From Neoalteromonas facilis (GTDB lineage: Bacteria; Pseudomonadota; Gammaproteobacteria; Enterobacterales; Alteromonadaceae), in the NCBI RefSeq assembly GCF_002807665.1, contig NZ_PEAY01000003.1:62503-126502 (forward strand): 64,000 nucleotides of DNA, given 5' to 3'. Each line of letters starts with the position of its first letter. Positions within the stretch are counted from its first letter, which is position 1. Both the position numbers and the translations under genes were made by a program. The notes beneath the pieces are model-generated. The model made no database searches. It had not been told where the DNA came from and worked only from the letters and a program-made list of their open reading frames with translations. Of this stretch, positions 18,169 to 27,902 are shown piece after piece.

Positions 18169-19581
18169 TTATTTTTCAGCCGGAAGTTGATAAATACGTA
18201 CATAGTCAACTTCCATCTTGGCAGGGAAAATAGTGTCATCGATTGGTCCGCCTGCACGGCCCCATGCTCCGCCAATCGCAAGATTTAGAATGACATGATA
18301 AGGGTGGTCAAAGGGCCAAGACTGCCAACCCGTACCGTCATTCTCATAGAAAAAATAGGGGATATCATCAAAGCTAATGATGATGTAGTTCGGCGCCCAT
18401 TCTAGAGAGTAGGTGTGGAACTCAGAGTCTACGGTTTGACCTTCTATACTGGCTTTGCGTTGCTGCCAATTAACCCAATAGTAGGCTTTTGTGTGCACAG
18501 TGCCATGCACGCGCTGCATGTCATAACCAACATGTTCTAAAATGTCGATTTCACCTGAATTGGGCCACGCATCACAAGTAGAGCTGCCTTGCCAATCTTC
18601 TCCCTCTCCACAAGTCGTCGCATATTTGAATGGATCTGACGGTAACATCCATGCTGCGGCCCATGTGCCTTGTCCCTTGGGTACACGCGCGCGAACATCC
18701 ACCTTGCCATATAAAAAGTCACCCAGTCCCTGGTTATGGAGGCGCGCAGAGGTATATTCGGCTCCTTCATAATTCTCTTTGTGAGCTTCAATAATCAGGT
18801 GGCCATTTTGTACACGTGCGTTTTTCGCGCGATTGGTATAGGCCTGATCTTCATCATTCACTTTGCGCGCAGGCCAAATGTCAAAATGCCACTTAGTTGA
18901 ATCGGGTGCGCCATCGACATCAAATTCATCGTTCCATACTAGCTGCCAATCGCGAGGATCTTTTGCCTGAGCTTGTCTGATTATAATGCCATGTAATAGA
19001 GGCTTACCTGCGGATGCATCAAATGAGATATTGAGCTCACCGTCACTGACTTCAATGCCGTACACTGCTCTCACTAGCGCAGATACCGGCTGATTATCGC
19101 GAGCTAACCTGACATCTAGATCATCAATAACGACGGTATCTTCGGCAAGGACATCGAATACACGTTCACCGACTTCGGCCTGATGCGGCTCGGCAAACTT
19201 AAACGTAATCGCATAAGTTCCATTCTCAACGGGTAAGTCTATAGACAGTTGTGCCGTTTGTGCTTCTACAAAGCTCTTATACAGGGTAGGGTCCTGAGTT
19301 CCTTTGATATCTGAGGATGAGCCTTTGATAGCATTTATCGCGAGTGTATCGGCTTCGTAGTTTACACCGTCTTTTCCGATGTAATCCTCACCGCCGAGGT
19401 TAATGGCTTTCACTACCGAGTATGCGAACGGATGAAATTCCTCTGCGCTCTTGGCCGTTGCTTTAGTAGGGGGTGTTTGCGTTGAGGTGACGGTTTCGGT
19501 CGTTGGCTTTTTGCTACAGCCGCTGATCAACGCAATCTGTAGTGCAAGCATAACGATTATATTATTGGATAGTCGCCTCAT
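18169..19581 (-). CDS. GH16 laminarinase lipoprotein with N-terminal malectin-like domain
   Basis: Predicted endo-beta-1,3-glucanase, 470 residues from the ATG at 19581, which has CAGGAG seven bases upstream. A lipoprotein signal ends at Cys22 (ALISGC). Residues about 54-203 resemble a malectin-like carbohydrate-binding domain (AINLGGEDYIG, then FKFAEPHQAEVGERVFDV). The GH16 catalytic domain (about 212-468) has the signature GEIDILEHVG with E344 as nucleophile and E349 as acid/base. It is divergent from a second GH16 gene and upstream of the GH149-like gene on the same strand. Confidence 0.9.
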   Translation of the reverse strand: MRRLSNNIIVMLALQIALISGCSKKPTTETVTSTQTPPTKATAKSAEEFHPFAYSVVKAINLGGEDYIGKDGVNYEADTLAINAIKGSSSDIKGTQDPTLYKSFVEAQTAQLSIDLPVENGTYAITFKFAEPHQAEVGERVFDVLAEDTVVIDDLDVRLARDNQPVSALVRAVYGIEVSDGELNISFDASAGKPLLHGIIIRQAQAKDPRDWQLVWNDEFDVDGAPDSTKWHFDIWPARKVNDEDQAYTNRAKNARVQNGHLIIEAHKENYEGAEYTSARLHNQGLGDFLYGKVDVRARVPKGQGTWAAAWMLPSDPFKYATTCGEGEDWQGSSTCDAWPNSGEIDILEHVGYDMQRVHGTVHTKAYYWVNWQQRKASIEGQTVDSEFHTYSLEWAPNYIIISFDDIPYFFYENDGTGWQSWPFDHPYHVILNLAIGGAWGRAGGPIDDTIFPAKMEVDYVRIYQLPAEK

Positions 19582-19980
19582 GGAAAACTCCTGCATGCAT
19601 GACAAAGTTCGCCCTTATCTGTGGGCACGATAATTCCCGCAAGCTAGTTTATTGTTGGGTAAACACAAGCCAAATAAGGCAAGGCGGACTGCCGTTGCGA
19701 TTAAGTGAACAATTTCTAAATGTTAAAATTGGTGAGAGGTAAGTGATAATCTTTGGTGATTAAAGTCCGCTGTGACGGCCTTAAATTGCGGTGAGTCCGC
19801 TTTACCTTTTCATGATCCCACCTTAACGCATTTGCAACATTGACATTAACATTCGTGTTACATCTACCCTACGCTAATTGCGTGGAGTCTTTTAATGGAT
19901 TCAGCATTAGCGGAACGTTTGAAGACTCTTAAAGCCTGTAAATAGGGCTCAAAACACGCACAACATCTTAGGAGAAAACC
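19582..19980. promoter_or_regulatory. Divergent promoter region between the two GH16 genes
   Basis: This 399-base gap has no coding frame I would defend. It carries AGTCCGCT twice in direct orientation (19764-19771 and 19794-19801, 30 bases apart) and once inverted (GCGGACT at 19684-19690). The last direct copy extends to GTCCGCTTTACC (19795-19806), identical over 12 bases to the element before GH17. ATTGCGGTG at 19785 resembles the inverse of TACCGCAAT. A TTGACA hexamer at 19840 has no good -10 partner. AGGAG precedes both start codons. Confidence 0.5.
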
Positions 19981-22900
19981 ATGGGGACAAGAGGCGTAAA
20001 TTCGTTGCCAAAGCTATTCGCGGCAACCTTACTCTCAATCTCGATAGCCGGCTGTGGTGGTGATGTAGAAACCAACACCAACATAACGGTTGTTAATCCG
20101 TCCGCACCTGTCAGCGATTGGCAGTTGGTCTGGAGTGATGAATTCGATGGTTCTGACATCAACCTCAATAATTGGACACATGAGGTAGACTGTCAGGGCG
20201 GCGGGAACCAAGAAAAGCAATGCTACACTGATGACCCAGCTAACTCGTATGTTAGCGATGGTATGTTAAACATCGTTGCATTGCCGGCCGAAGACGGCGC
20301 ACAACTGCCTTACACTTCAGCTCGATTGAATACGAGAGATAAAGTAGATTTCACATACGGTCGCGTTGAAATGCGCGCTAAACTTCCTAGCGGACAGGGC
20401 TCATGGCCTGCGTTTTGGATGATGCCGACAGATGGCGTATATGGTGAAACTTGGCCATTGTCGGGTGAAATCGACATCATGGAAGCGGTTAACTTAGGCG
20501 CTCCTAGAGCCGACGGTAGCCCTCAAACCCAGGTATACGGTACTTTACATTACGGCAACCTATGGCCAAACAATGAAAGTTCTGGTCGCGAGTTTACTCC
20601 ACCTGATGGCGTAAACCCAGCAGACGGCTTCCACACTTATGCGATTGAGTGGCAAGAAGGTGAGATCCGTTGGTACATGGACGGGTACTTGTACGCCACA
20701 CAACGTCAATCTGAAGTTCGCTACAACAGTTCTGGCGATCCAACTGGCTTAAGACACCGTGGTTGGTTCGTACCAGGTTTTGATCCGATTACGGGTGAAG
20801 CGACAAACTTCTATGGTCCAGAGCCATATGATCAAGATTTTCACCTTATCTTAAATTTTGCTGTTGGTGGCGATTGGCCAGAAAATGTAAACGCGGGTGG
20901 TATTGATGCAGATGCATTCGCTGAAGGTCAAAGCTATCAAATTGATTATGTTCGCGTGTATGAGTGTTCACTTGATCCGCAAACCGGTAAAGGATGTGAG
21001 ACAGTTCGTCCTGGTTATAGCGCTGACTATGAAGAAGGACAGGTTGATACTGACAGTTCAGGCTCATTAGTTGAAGGTAAAGCACCTTCTCCAACGCCTC
21101 CGCCACCTCCTGTGGCAACGCCTATCACAATCTTCGCTGACGGTGAAAACCCAGGTTGGCCTCTATGGGATTGTTGCGGTGGCACTACGCCTGAAGTTGT
21201 TATTGACGACGCAGAGCACGGTGCAGTGGCTGAGTTCCAGATTTTAGACAACAACGGTACTGTACTGGGCTTCTACAGCCGCGATACAGGCGAACCGTTT
21301 GACGCACAAGCGATGTTAACTACAGGTAGCTTGAAGTTTGAAATGAAAGTGGTCTCTCCACCAACCGCAGATACTACGTGGTTATTAAAAATTGAAGCAG
21401 ACGGAAACACTTCTTTTGCTGAGCTTCCATTAACGGATAGTGTAGAAGGCGCTGCGCCAGTCGTTGGTGAATGGCAGACCTATACATTCCCATTACAGAT
21501 GCTAGCGGATGCAGGCTTAGATATCAGTGCGATTGACGTCATCATGATTTTCCCTGCATGGGCAACGGGTGAGGGCGCAGTGTATCGTGTCGATAATGTT
21601 ACCATTGCACCTGATGAAGCACCGGTTTATCCAGAGTTAGTGCTGTTTGAAGACGGTATTAATCCTGAATGGCCACTATGGGATTGTTGTGGCGGCACAA
21701 CGCCTGTAGAAGTTATGGACGATGCTGAGCATGGCATTGTTGCAGAGTTTGAAATTTTAGATAACAACGGCACAGTATTGGGCTTCTTCAGCCGTGATAC
21801 GGGAACGCCATTTGATGCATCAGACTTGTTGGCTGAAGGTGTTTTGGAATTCGAAATGAAGGTGGTATCACCGCCAACTTCCGATACTACGTGGCTACTG
21901 AAAGTTGAAGCAGGTGGCAACACGTCATTTGCCGAAGTACCACTTAACACCAGTACTCAGGGCCAAGATCCTGGCGTCGGTGAGTGGCAGACCTATACAT
22001 TCCCATTAATGGCATTGTCAGATGCAGGCCTTGATGTGAGTGAAATCGATGTTGTGATGATTTTCCCAGCATGGGCAACGGGTGAAGGCGCAGTGTTCCG
22101 CGTGGATAACGCGAAAATCTATAACCCGAATGCAGACAGCGGCGGTTTAAGCGGTCCTCTATTAGCGGTATTTGCCGATGGTCCGAATGAAGGCTGGCCT
22201 CTATGGGATTGTTGTGGCGGCACAACGCCAGAAGTTGTCATCGATGATGCTGAGCACGGCACAGTCGCTGAATTCCAAATCTTGGATAACAATGGCACCG
22301 TCTTAGGCTTCTTTAGCCGTGATGAAGGTGAACCGTTTGACGCGAGCAGTATTATCAATACGGGCGTGTTCCAGTTTGAAATGAAGGTGGTGGCTCCACC
22401 CACTTCAGATACGACTTGGTTACTTAAAATTGAAGCTGATGGTAATACATCATTTGTTGAGGTGCCGCTAAATACATCTCAGGAAGGCGTTGACCCTACT
22501 ACTGGCGAATGGCAGACCTATACCTTTGATTTACTTAGCTTAAGCGATGCTGGATTAGATCTCAGTGCTATCGACGTCATCATGGTATTCCCTGCTTGGG
22601 CTACGGGTGAAGGTGCGGTGTACCGGATAGATAACATGTATATCGGCAACCCATCAGACATCTCCGGTGGCAGCAGTGGTGGCGCTGGCGATGCAGCATT
22701 GACATTGTTTGCTGATCAAATCAACGAAGGATGGCCACTTTGGGATTGTTGTGGTGGCACGACGCCTACCGTAGAAATGGATGATGCGGAACACGGTGCG
22801 ACAGCTGAATTCCAAATATTGGATAACAATGGCACGGTTTTAGGCTTCTTTAGCCGAGATGCGGGCGAACCGTTCAATGCTGAAGATATGCTGTTAACAG

Positions 22901-23193
22901 GTGTGTTCCAATTTGAGATGAAAGTGGTGAGTGCACCTACGGCAGAAACTACTTGGTTACTTAAAATCGAAGCAGATGGTAATACATCAGCGGTCGAACT
23001 TCCTCTATCAGACAGCCTTGAAGGCGCAGCTCCGGTAGAAGGTGAGTGGCAGACCTACACCTTTGATTTGTTAACTCTTTCGGATGCTGGTCTGGACCTA
23101 AGCGCAATTGACGTAGTGATGGTTTTCCCAGCTTGGGCAACGGGGGCTGGTGCAGTGTACCGACTGGATAATGTGGTCTTCACAGAACAGTAG
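19981..23193 (+). CDS. GH16 laminarinase lipoprotein with four tandem WDCCGG modules
   Basis: Large endo-beta-1,3-glucanase (1070 residues). The ATG at 19981 follows TTAGGAGAAAACC. A lipoprotein signal ends at Cys25 (SIAGC). The GH16 domain spans about 45-335, with SGEIDIMEAV (E163 nucleophile, E168 acid/base) and the typical opening WQLVWSDEFDG. A Pro-rich linker at about residue 375 leads to four copies of a module of about 160 residues. The family position suggests surface-attached, multivalent glucan binding. The downstream receptor gene lies 108 bases away on the same strand, with a strong stem between them. Confidence 0.93.
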   Translation: MGTRGVNSLPKLFAATLLSISIAGCGGDVETNTNITVVNPSAPVSDWQLVWSDEFDGSDINLNNWTHEVDCQGGGNQEKQCYTDDPANSYVSDGMLNIVALPAEDGAQLPYTSARLNTRDKVDFTYGRVEMRAKLPSGQGSWPAFWMMPTDGVYGETWPLSGEIDIMEAVNLGAPRADGSPQTQVYGTLHYGNLWPNNESSGREFTPPDGVNPADGFHTYAIEWQEGEIRWYMDGYLYATQRQSEVRYNSSGDPTGLRHRGWFVPGFDPITGEATNFYGPEPYDQDFHLILNFAVGGDWPENVNAGGIDADAFAEGQSYQIDYVRVYECSLDPQTGKGCETVRPGYSADYEEGQVDTDSSGSLVEGKAPSPTPPPPPVATPITIFADGENPGWPLWDCCGGTTPEVVIDDAEHGAVAEFQILDNNGTVLGFYSRDTGEPFDAQAMLTTGSLKFEMKVVSPPTADTTWLLKIEADGNTSFAELPLTDSVEGAAPVVGEWQTYTFPLQMLADAGLDISAIDVIMIFPAWATGEGAVYRVDNVTIAPDEAPVYPELVLFEDGINPEWPLWDCCGGTTPVEVMDDAEHGIVAEFEILDNNGTVLGFFSRDTGTPFDASDLLAEGVLEFEMKVVSPPTSDTTWLLKVEAGGNTSFAEVPLNTSTQGQDPGVGEWQTYTFPLMALSDAGLDVSEIDVVMIFPAWATGEGAVFRVDNAKIYNPNADSGGLSGPLLAVFADGPNEGWPLWDCCGGTTPEVVIDDAEHGTVAEFQILDNNGTVLGFFSRDEGEPFDASSIINTGVFQFEMKVVAPPTSDTTWLLKIEADGNTSFVEVPLNTSQEGVDPTTGEWQTYTFDLLSLSDAGLDLSAIDVIMVFPAWATGEGAVYRIDNMYIGNPSDISGGSSGGAGDAALTLFADQINEGWPLWDCCGGTTPTVEMDDAEHGATAEFQILDNNGTVLGFFSRDAGEPFNAEDMLLTGVFQFEMKVVSAPTAETTWLLKIEADGNTSAVELPLSDSLEGAAPVEGEWQTYTFDLLTLSDAGLDLSAIDVVMVFPAWATGAGAVYRLDNVVFTEQ
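21124..23190 (+). repeat. Four tandem protein modules with a WPLWDCCGG signature
   Basis: The signature tryptophan codons are at 21157, 21670, 22195 and 22732, giving spacings of 171, 175 and 179 residues. Every copy repeats GWPLWDCCGGTTP (EWPLW in copy 2), DDAEHG, LDNNGTVLGF, FEMKVV, TTWLLK, GEWQTYTF and a closing FPAWATG-GAV-R-DN. The end resembles the last strands of jelly-roll carbohydrate-binding modules. I cannot place it in a numbered CBM family. Confidence 0.9.
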
Positions 23194-23221
23194 GTAACGG
23201 CTAGCGCCTCATGGAAAAGGT

Positions 23222-23270
23222 GTCCCGGCCCGCTGTCAGACAGTATTCGACAGTGGGCAACCTCCGGGAC
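23222..23270 (+). other. Strong RNA stem between laminarinase and receptor genes
   Basis: GTCCCGG (23222-23228) pairs with CCGGGAC (23264-23270). Directly inside, CCCGCTGTC pairs with GACAGTGGG (one G-U) around an 11-base loop. This makes a nearly continuous 16-pair helix with a six-base bulge on the 3' side. No U tract follows, so a classical terminator is unlikely. Confidence 0.6.
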
Positions 23271-23301
23271 GGGAAAGCAGACAGAATAAAGTAGGTCAAG
23301 A

Positions 23302-26300
23302 ATGAGATATTCTAAATTTTCGAAAACAAGGTTGTCAGCAACCATCTCTATGCTCTTGGGAAGCGCAATGTTTGCGCCAGCATTTGCACAGGAAGCCGAC
23401 TCAGCCGACGCTGAGCCAACATATGAAGTGATTGAAGTATCGGGTATTCGTGGCAGCTTAGCGCGGGCACAAGACTTGAAGCGTAGTTCTTCAGGTGTGG
23501 TTGATGCGATTTCAGCTGAGGAAATGGGTAAATTCCCCGATACTAACTTAGCCGAATCGTTGCAGCGTATTACCGGTGTTTCGGTAAGCCGAGCAAACGG
23601 TGAAGGCAGTCAAATCACCGTGCGTGGTTTTGGACCTGAGTTTAACTTAGTCACCCTCAATGGCCGCCAAATGGCCAGTACAGGCTTTACACGTTCATTT
23701 AACTTTGAAAACCTATCATCAGAAGGCGTAAACGCACTTGAAGTATATAAATCTGCTAGAGCGGATGTGCCCACCGGTGGTTTAGGCGCAACGGTTAATA
23801 TCGTGACTGAAAAACCCTTTCAGCGTCCGGGAGAACGATACTCGTTAATGGCAAAAGGGCTTCACGATACGTCAAATGAAATGGGCGATGATGTAACGCC
23901 TGAAGTCGCGGGTATATACAGCAATACATTCTTTGATGATCGATTTGGTGTCAGTGCGAATTTCTCGTTTCATCGTCGAGATTTTCAACGTCAATCTGCG
24001 AATGTTCGCTCTTGGCAACTGAATCCAAACCTCAGTGTGGATGCTGCAAATATTATTGATAACCGTCCGACAGATGCTAATGGTGAAGTGATCCCACAAT
24101 TCTTAGCTCCGAATGATGATGGTGTCTTAGAGCCAATGGCCGCGGCGTTCTTCCCACAAGAAATCAGTTTTGCCATTGATGATGTACAGCGTGAACGTAC
24201 AAATGGCCAGGTGACATTCCAATTTGCGGCTACCGATGACTTGGTCTTTACCGTTGACCACACTATTTCAAATGCAGTGAACGGTGTGAATCAGCTGGCG
24301 TGGGGTGTATGGAACGGTTCATTTGGCGGCAACGCAAACTCTTATGAGCTAGATGAAAACGGAACAGCGATTTACTATAACGCGTCAGGTGATGACGGGT
24401 CCTTTACCGCGTTGCGAGAAACAACAGAAGTTGATTCAAAAGCGACTGGCTTCAACGTTGAATGGGACTTTTCAGACACATTAAGTTTCAGTTTTGACGC
24501 TCACACCTCTAAATCAACAACTGACAACGGAATGGATGATGGTTTAGGGTCTAGTGCTCGTGTTATTTTAGGTTCGGCTGAACTATCGACGCGTGAATAC
24601 TTCTTCCGTGATGGTGATATTCCGGGTTATCGCATCAATTGGGATAATGGCAGTGATGAAATTAGCCCTAATCAAATAGGATCTAACTTCAGTATTTTTA
24701 CTCGCACGCCAGGTGAATCAGAAGTTACTCAGTACCAGTTTGACGGAGAGTGGCTCCCCGAGTTGGGCTATGGCTTGATGGGCGTTAAATTTGGTGCAGC
24801 TTACACTGAGCAATCACTGAGCGGATGGGGTGGTTCGAATAACGCCAACGCACCAGGCTTTAACAATGGAACATTCCAGGAAATCTTCCCAGATAGTATG
24901 TTTGAGCGTGTTGACCTAAGTGCATTCCTAGATGAATTCTCCTTTGGGTCTGCAGGAATTTCACCCGGATATGCTTATACTTTTAGTCTAGATGAAGCTG
25001 TTACTCGCCAATTGGCATTCTTAACTGCTGATGTTTTAGGCAGTGATGTATATGAAATCGGTACCTTTGGTGAAGAAAACTTCCCCATTAACAGTATTGA
25101 TGAAGACACGTTGAGCCTATACGTTTCAACAGAATGGGAATTCGAAGTTAAAGACTACTATGTCGATGTTAACTTTGGATTGCGCTATGAAGAAACTGAT
25201 ATTGTCAGCCCGGCCAAGAGCCGCGTTGCTGAATATGTGTATTGGGCAGGTGGCTCTGAGTGGTTGACACAGTTTGCCAGCGGTGGTGAATTGGTTGAAG
25301 TGGAATATGAGGGTAACTACGACCTATTGTTGCCAATGTTAGACGTCAAAGTAGACTTAACTGACGACTTAGTGGCACGTGCTTCAATAGGTAAAACCAT
25401 TACACGTCCAACCTTGGGTTTGATGCTGGGTAACCTTAGCCTGACACCTTCACCTAAACTTGGTTCGAGAACGGGTGGCCGTGGTAACCCTAATTTGAAA
25501 CCTTTCCAATCCACGAACTTGGATATCTCAGTTGAGTACTATTACGCCGAAGCCAGCTACGCTGCAGTGGGTCTGTTCTGGAAAAACGTAGATGATTGGA
25601 TCGACAACTCACAGATCACAACCACAATTGATGGATTGTACGATGTTTATCTTGGTCCGCGTTGGAATGCTGCAGTAGCTGCCATTCAAGAACGTGGTGA
25701 ACAAGCAACAGATGCTGCTATCTATCAAGAGTTAGTAGCAAATGGTGTGGGTATTGGTGAGAACAATCGTATATTGCCTGATCCAAATGGTGATCCGTTG
25801 ATTGAGTGGACCATTAATTCTCCGGAAAACGTGGGTTCCCGTAAAGTTAACGGTATTGAATTTGCGGTTGAACACGTCTTTGGAGACTCGGGTTTTGGTA
25901 CGGGCTTCAATGCAACAGTGGTTGACGGTGATGTTGAATACGACAACTTCATTCTTGAGTCACAGGCAATCTTGCCTGGCTTGAGCAACTCTGCAAACTG
26001 GCAGGGCTTCTATGAGAAAGATGGCTTGTCTGTGAAGCTGACCGCTGCATGGCGTGATGAGTATCTTGCCGGTCAAGGCCAGCCAGATACGACAGATGCT
26101 CCGCCCAACTATGTTGAAGAATATTTGCAGTGGGATTTAAGCATCAACTACGAGCTTAATGAAAATCTCACGGTATTCTTTGAAGGCATTAACCTAACCA
26201 ATGAAACAGAACGTAGTTTTGGTCGTTTTGAGCGTCAATTCCTAAGCGCCGCTCAATATGGTCCTCGTTACGCATTGGGTATCAGGTATACCATGGATAA

Positions 26301-26304
26301 CTAA
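23302..26304 (+). CDS. TonB-dependent receptor
   Basis: Outer-membrane gated channel, 1000 residues, of the Xanthomonas/Caulobacter type used for glycan import. It has a signal peptide (cleavage near AFAQ, about residue 30), a TonB-box-like YEVIEVSG, and a plug domain with MGKFPDTNLAESLQRI and NLVTLNGRQMAST. A long beta-barrel follows, ending in ALGIRYTMDN (a hydrophobic/aromatic-rich terminus). Position right after the GH16 lipoprotein suggests it imports laminari-oligosaccharides. A terminator follows at 26321. Confidence 0.93.
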   Translation: MRYSKFSKTRLSATISMLLGSAMFAPAFAQEADSADAEPTYEVIEVSGIRGSLARAQDLKRSSSGVVDAISAEEMGKFPDTNLAESLQRITGVSVSRANGEGSQITVRGFGPEFNLVTLNGRQMASTGFTRSFNFENLSSEGVNALEVYKSARADVPTGGLGATVNIVTEKPFQRPGERYSLMAKGLHDTSNEMGDDVTPEVAGIYSNTFFDDRFGVSANFSFHRRDFQRQSANVRSWQLNPNLSVDAANIIDNRPTDANGEVIPQFLAPNDDGVLEPMAAAFFPQEISFAIDDVQRERTNGQVTFQFAATDDLVFTVDHTISNAVNGVNQLAWGVWNGSFGGNANSYELDENGTAIYYNASGDDGSFTALRETTEVDSKATGFNVEWDFSDTLSFSFDAHTSKSTTDNGMDDGLGSSARVILGSAELSTREYFFRDGDIPGYRINWDNGSDEISPNQIGSNFSIFTRTPGESEVTQYQFDGEWLPELGYGLMGVKFGAAYTEQSLSGWGGSNNANAPGFNNGTFQEIFPDSMFERVDLSAFLDEFSFGSAGISPGYAYTFSLDEAVTRQLAFLTADVLGSDVYEIGTFGEENFPINSIDEDTLSLYVSTEWEFEVKDYYVDVNFGLRYEETDIVSPAKSRVAEYVYWAGGSEWLTQFASGGELVEVEYEGNYDLLLPMLDVKVDLTDDLVARASIGKTITRPTLGLMLGNLSLTPSPKLGSRTGGRGNPNLKPFQSTNLDISVEYYYAEASYAAVGLFWKNVDDWIDNSQITTTIDGLYDVYLGPRWNAAVAAIQERGEQATDAAIYQELVANGVGIGENNRILPDPNGDPLIEWTINSPENVGSRKVNGIEFAVEHVFGDSGFGTGFNATVVDGDVEYDNFILESQAILPGLSNSANWQGFYEKDGLSVKLTAAWRDEYLAGQGQPDTTDAPPNYVEEYLQWDLSINYELNENLTVFFEGINLTNETERSFGRFERQFLSAAQYGPRYALGIRYTMDN

Positions 26305-26320
26305 TCCTTCCTGGTTGAAG

Positions 26321-26357
26321 GCCGCTAGTCTCGATATGAGGTTAGCGGCTTTTTTTT
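26321..26357 (+). terminator. Rho-independent terminator after the receptor gene
   Basis: GCCGCTA pairs with TAGCGGC, with inner CTC/GAG pairing, followed by eight T. It ends the GH16-receptor transcript. Confidence 0.9.
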
Positions 26358-26475
26358 GTCTGTTTTTCATGAACTTGAAGCTATAAAAAATGTATTTTGT
26401 GGATACAAGGCAAGTGCAATTTTGTGCTAACCTCGCGGGTACTACATAATGCAATGTTGATTAGGAAAGTAGCTC

Positions 26476-27054
26476 ATGGAGTGTCCAATAAGGAAGTTTA
26501 ACGATTGGTGGGAGCAAGCGTTAGACAACAGCCCTTTGAATCAAAAAAGCGCAGTGTGTGTATCAACTATTGATGAACATGGTTTTCCAGCCGCTCGTTT
26601 CGTAGATTTAAAGAACGTTAGCGAAGATGGCTTTGTGTTTTGTTCATATGTCGATTCAGCTAAAGGAAAGCATATTCAAAATCGACCGGAAGCCGCGATG
26701 ACAATCTGGTGGGATCATGTCGGCTATCAAGTACGAATAGTGGGCACTACAAAGGTAATATCGAGTGCCGAAGCCGATCGGTATTGGCAGTCTCGCAATA
26801 GAAGTGCACAGTTAACTACCACAGCATTCGAACAAAGTGCTCCCCTTGCCTCTGAGGAAGAGTTGTCTCAGCGCTTACAGCAAGCATCTGCAGAGTATGC
26901 GGATAAGCGTATTCCTAGGCCCGATAATTGGGGCGGTTACTGCATAGAACCCATATCTATTGAATTTCTCACTTTTCAAGAAAGCCGATTGCATCTGAGG
27001 CAGTTTTTTGCAAAGTCGAATAATGCTTGGAAGCACCAACTTCTTCAGCCTTAA
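26476..27054 (+). CDS. PdxH-family pyridoxamine 5'-phosphate oxidase-like protein
   Basis: An FMN-binding split-barrel protein of 192 residues, shorter than E. coli PdxH (218). PdxH oxidises pyridoxine or pyridoxamine phosphate to pyridoxal phosphate. Family motifs are AARFVDLKNV, SAKGKHIQNRPEA, GYQVRIVG, RPDNWGGY and the end ESRLHLRQFF. The last matches the PdxH RLHDR motif with the aspartate replaced by leucine but Arg and His kept. A divergent paralogue with another flavin substrate is possible. It stands between the receptor terminator and a PaiB-like gene and has no visible link to glucan use. Confidence 0.78.
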   Translation: MECPIRKFNDWWEQALDNSPLNQKSAVCVSTIDEHGFPAARFVDLKNVSEDGFVFCSYVDSAKGKHIQNRPEAAMTIWWDHVGYQVRIVGTTKVISSAEADRYWQSRNRSAQLTTTAFEQSAPLASEEELSQRLQQASAEYADKRIPRPDNWGGYCIEPISIEFLTFQESRLHLRQFFAKSNNAWKHQLLQP

Positions 27055-27258
27055 ATAATTGAGCATAGTTAACACTAAAGCGAATAGGATATAAGCCGTG
27101 AAGACTGAGCAAGAACGAAACGCCAGAATAATCTTCACGCTATCATGACTATTTCTGATTTATTCTTGCCGAATGCAGAGCTTAAGGCAGCGACACAAAC
27201 TTTGTATCGTTAACCGCCGTTAGTCCATTTCGCAAAAAATACGGGATCCCATTGTTAC

Positions 27259-27879
27259 ATGTACATACCTAAAAACATGCTTATGCAGGGCGATGACGCT
27301 ATCGCCTCGTTTATATCCGAGTTTGGTTTTGGCTCATTGATTTCTCCTGACCTAGAAGTGACCCGATTGCCGATGCTGTTTGAAGCTGACTATGCTGAAA
27401 AGGGGCGGATCGTCGGGCATATGGCACGAGCCAATCCTCAGTGGCGAGGATTAACCGGTCAACGTGTTTCGGTGCTGTTTGATGGCCCACATGCTTACGT
27501 AGCAGCAAAGTGGTATGAAACGACTCCCGCAGTCCCAACCTGGAACTATGCTTCAGTGCAATGTTTTGGCCGATTTGTCGAGTTGAACGAAGCCGACACG
27601 CTAGAGGCAATGAATAACCTAATACGAAAATATGAGCCTGAATTATTACTTGATCGTGCGCGCATGCCCGCTGAATATGTGGATAAATTACGCAAAGCCG
27701 TTGTTGGTTTTAGCATTATCGTGGATGATATTCATGCCAAAGAGAAGCTTGGGCAGCATAAAAAAGCAGGCGATCAGCAGCAAGTCTTCAATGCGCTGAG
27801 CAATAGCGCCATGACGGAAGCCCAGCAACTTGCAGGTTATATGAAAAAACGTCAATTAGGCACTGGTATAGAACATTAA
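27259..27879 (+). CDS. PaiB-like FMN-binding protein
   Basis: Member of the PaiB family, 206 residues, annotated in Bacillus as a negative regulator of sporulation and protease genes; in Gram-negatives the role is unclear. It has the family opening MYIPKNM, the central HMARANPQWR and SVLFDGPHAYVAAKWY stretches, PTWNYASVQCFG, and a C-terminal GFSIIVDDIHAKEKLGQHK. It has the split-barrel FMN fold but no helix-turn-helix. A small membrane protein gene follows 23 bases later. Confidence 0.88.
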   Translation: MYIPKNMLMQGDDAIASFISEFGFGSLISPDLEVTRLPMLFEADYAEKGRIVGHMARANPQWRGLTGQRVSVLFDGPHAYVAAKWYETTPAVPTWNYASVQCFGRFVELNEADTLEAMNNLIRKYEPELLLDRARMPAEYVDKLRKAVVGFSIIVDDIHAKEKLGQHKKAGDQQQVFNALSNSAMTEAQQLAGYMKKRQLGTGIEH

Positions 27880-27902
27880 CGGAATGGTTAAACGGGAACG
27901 TT

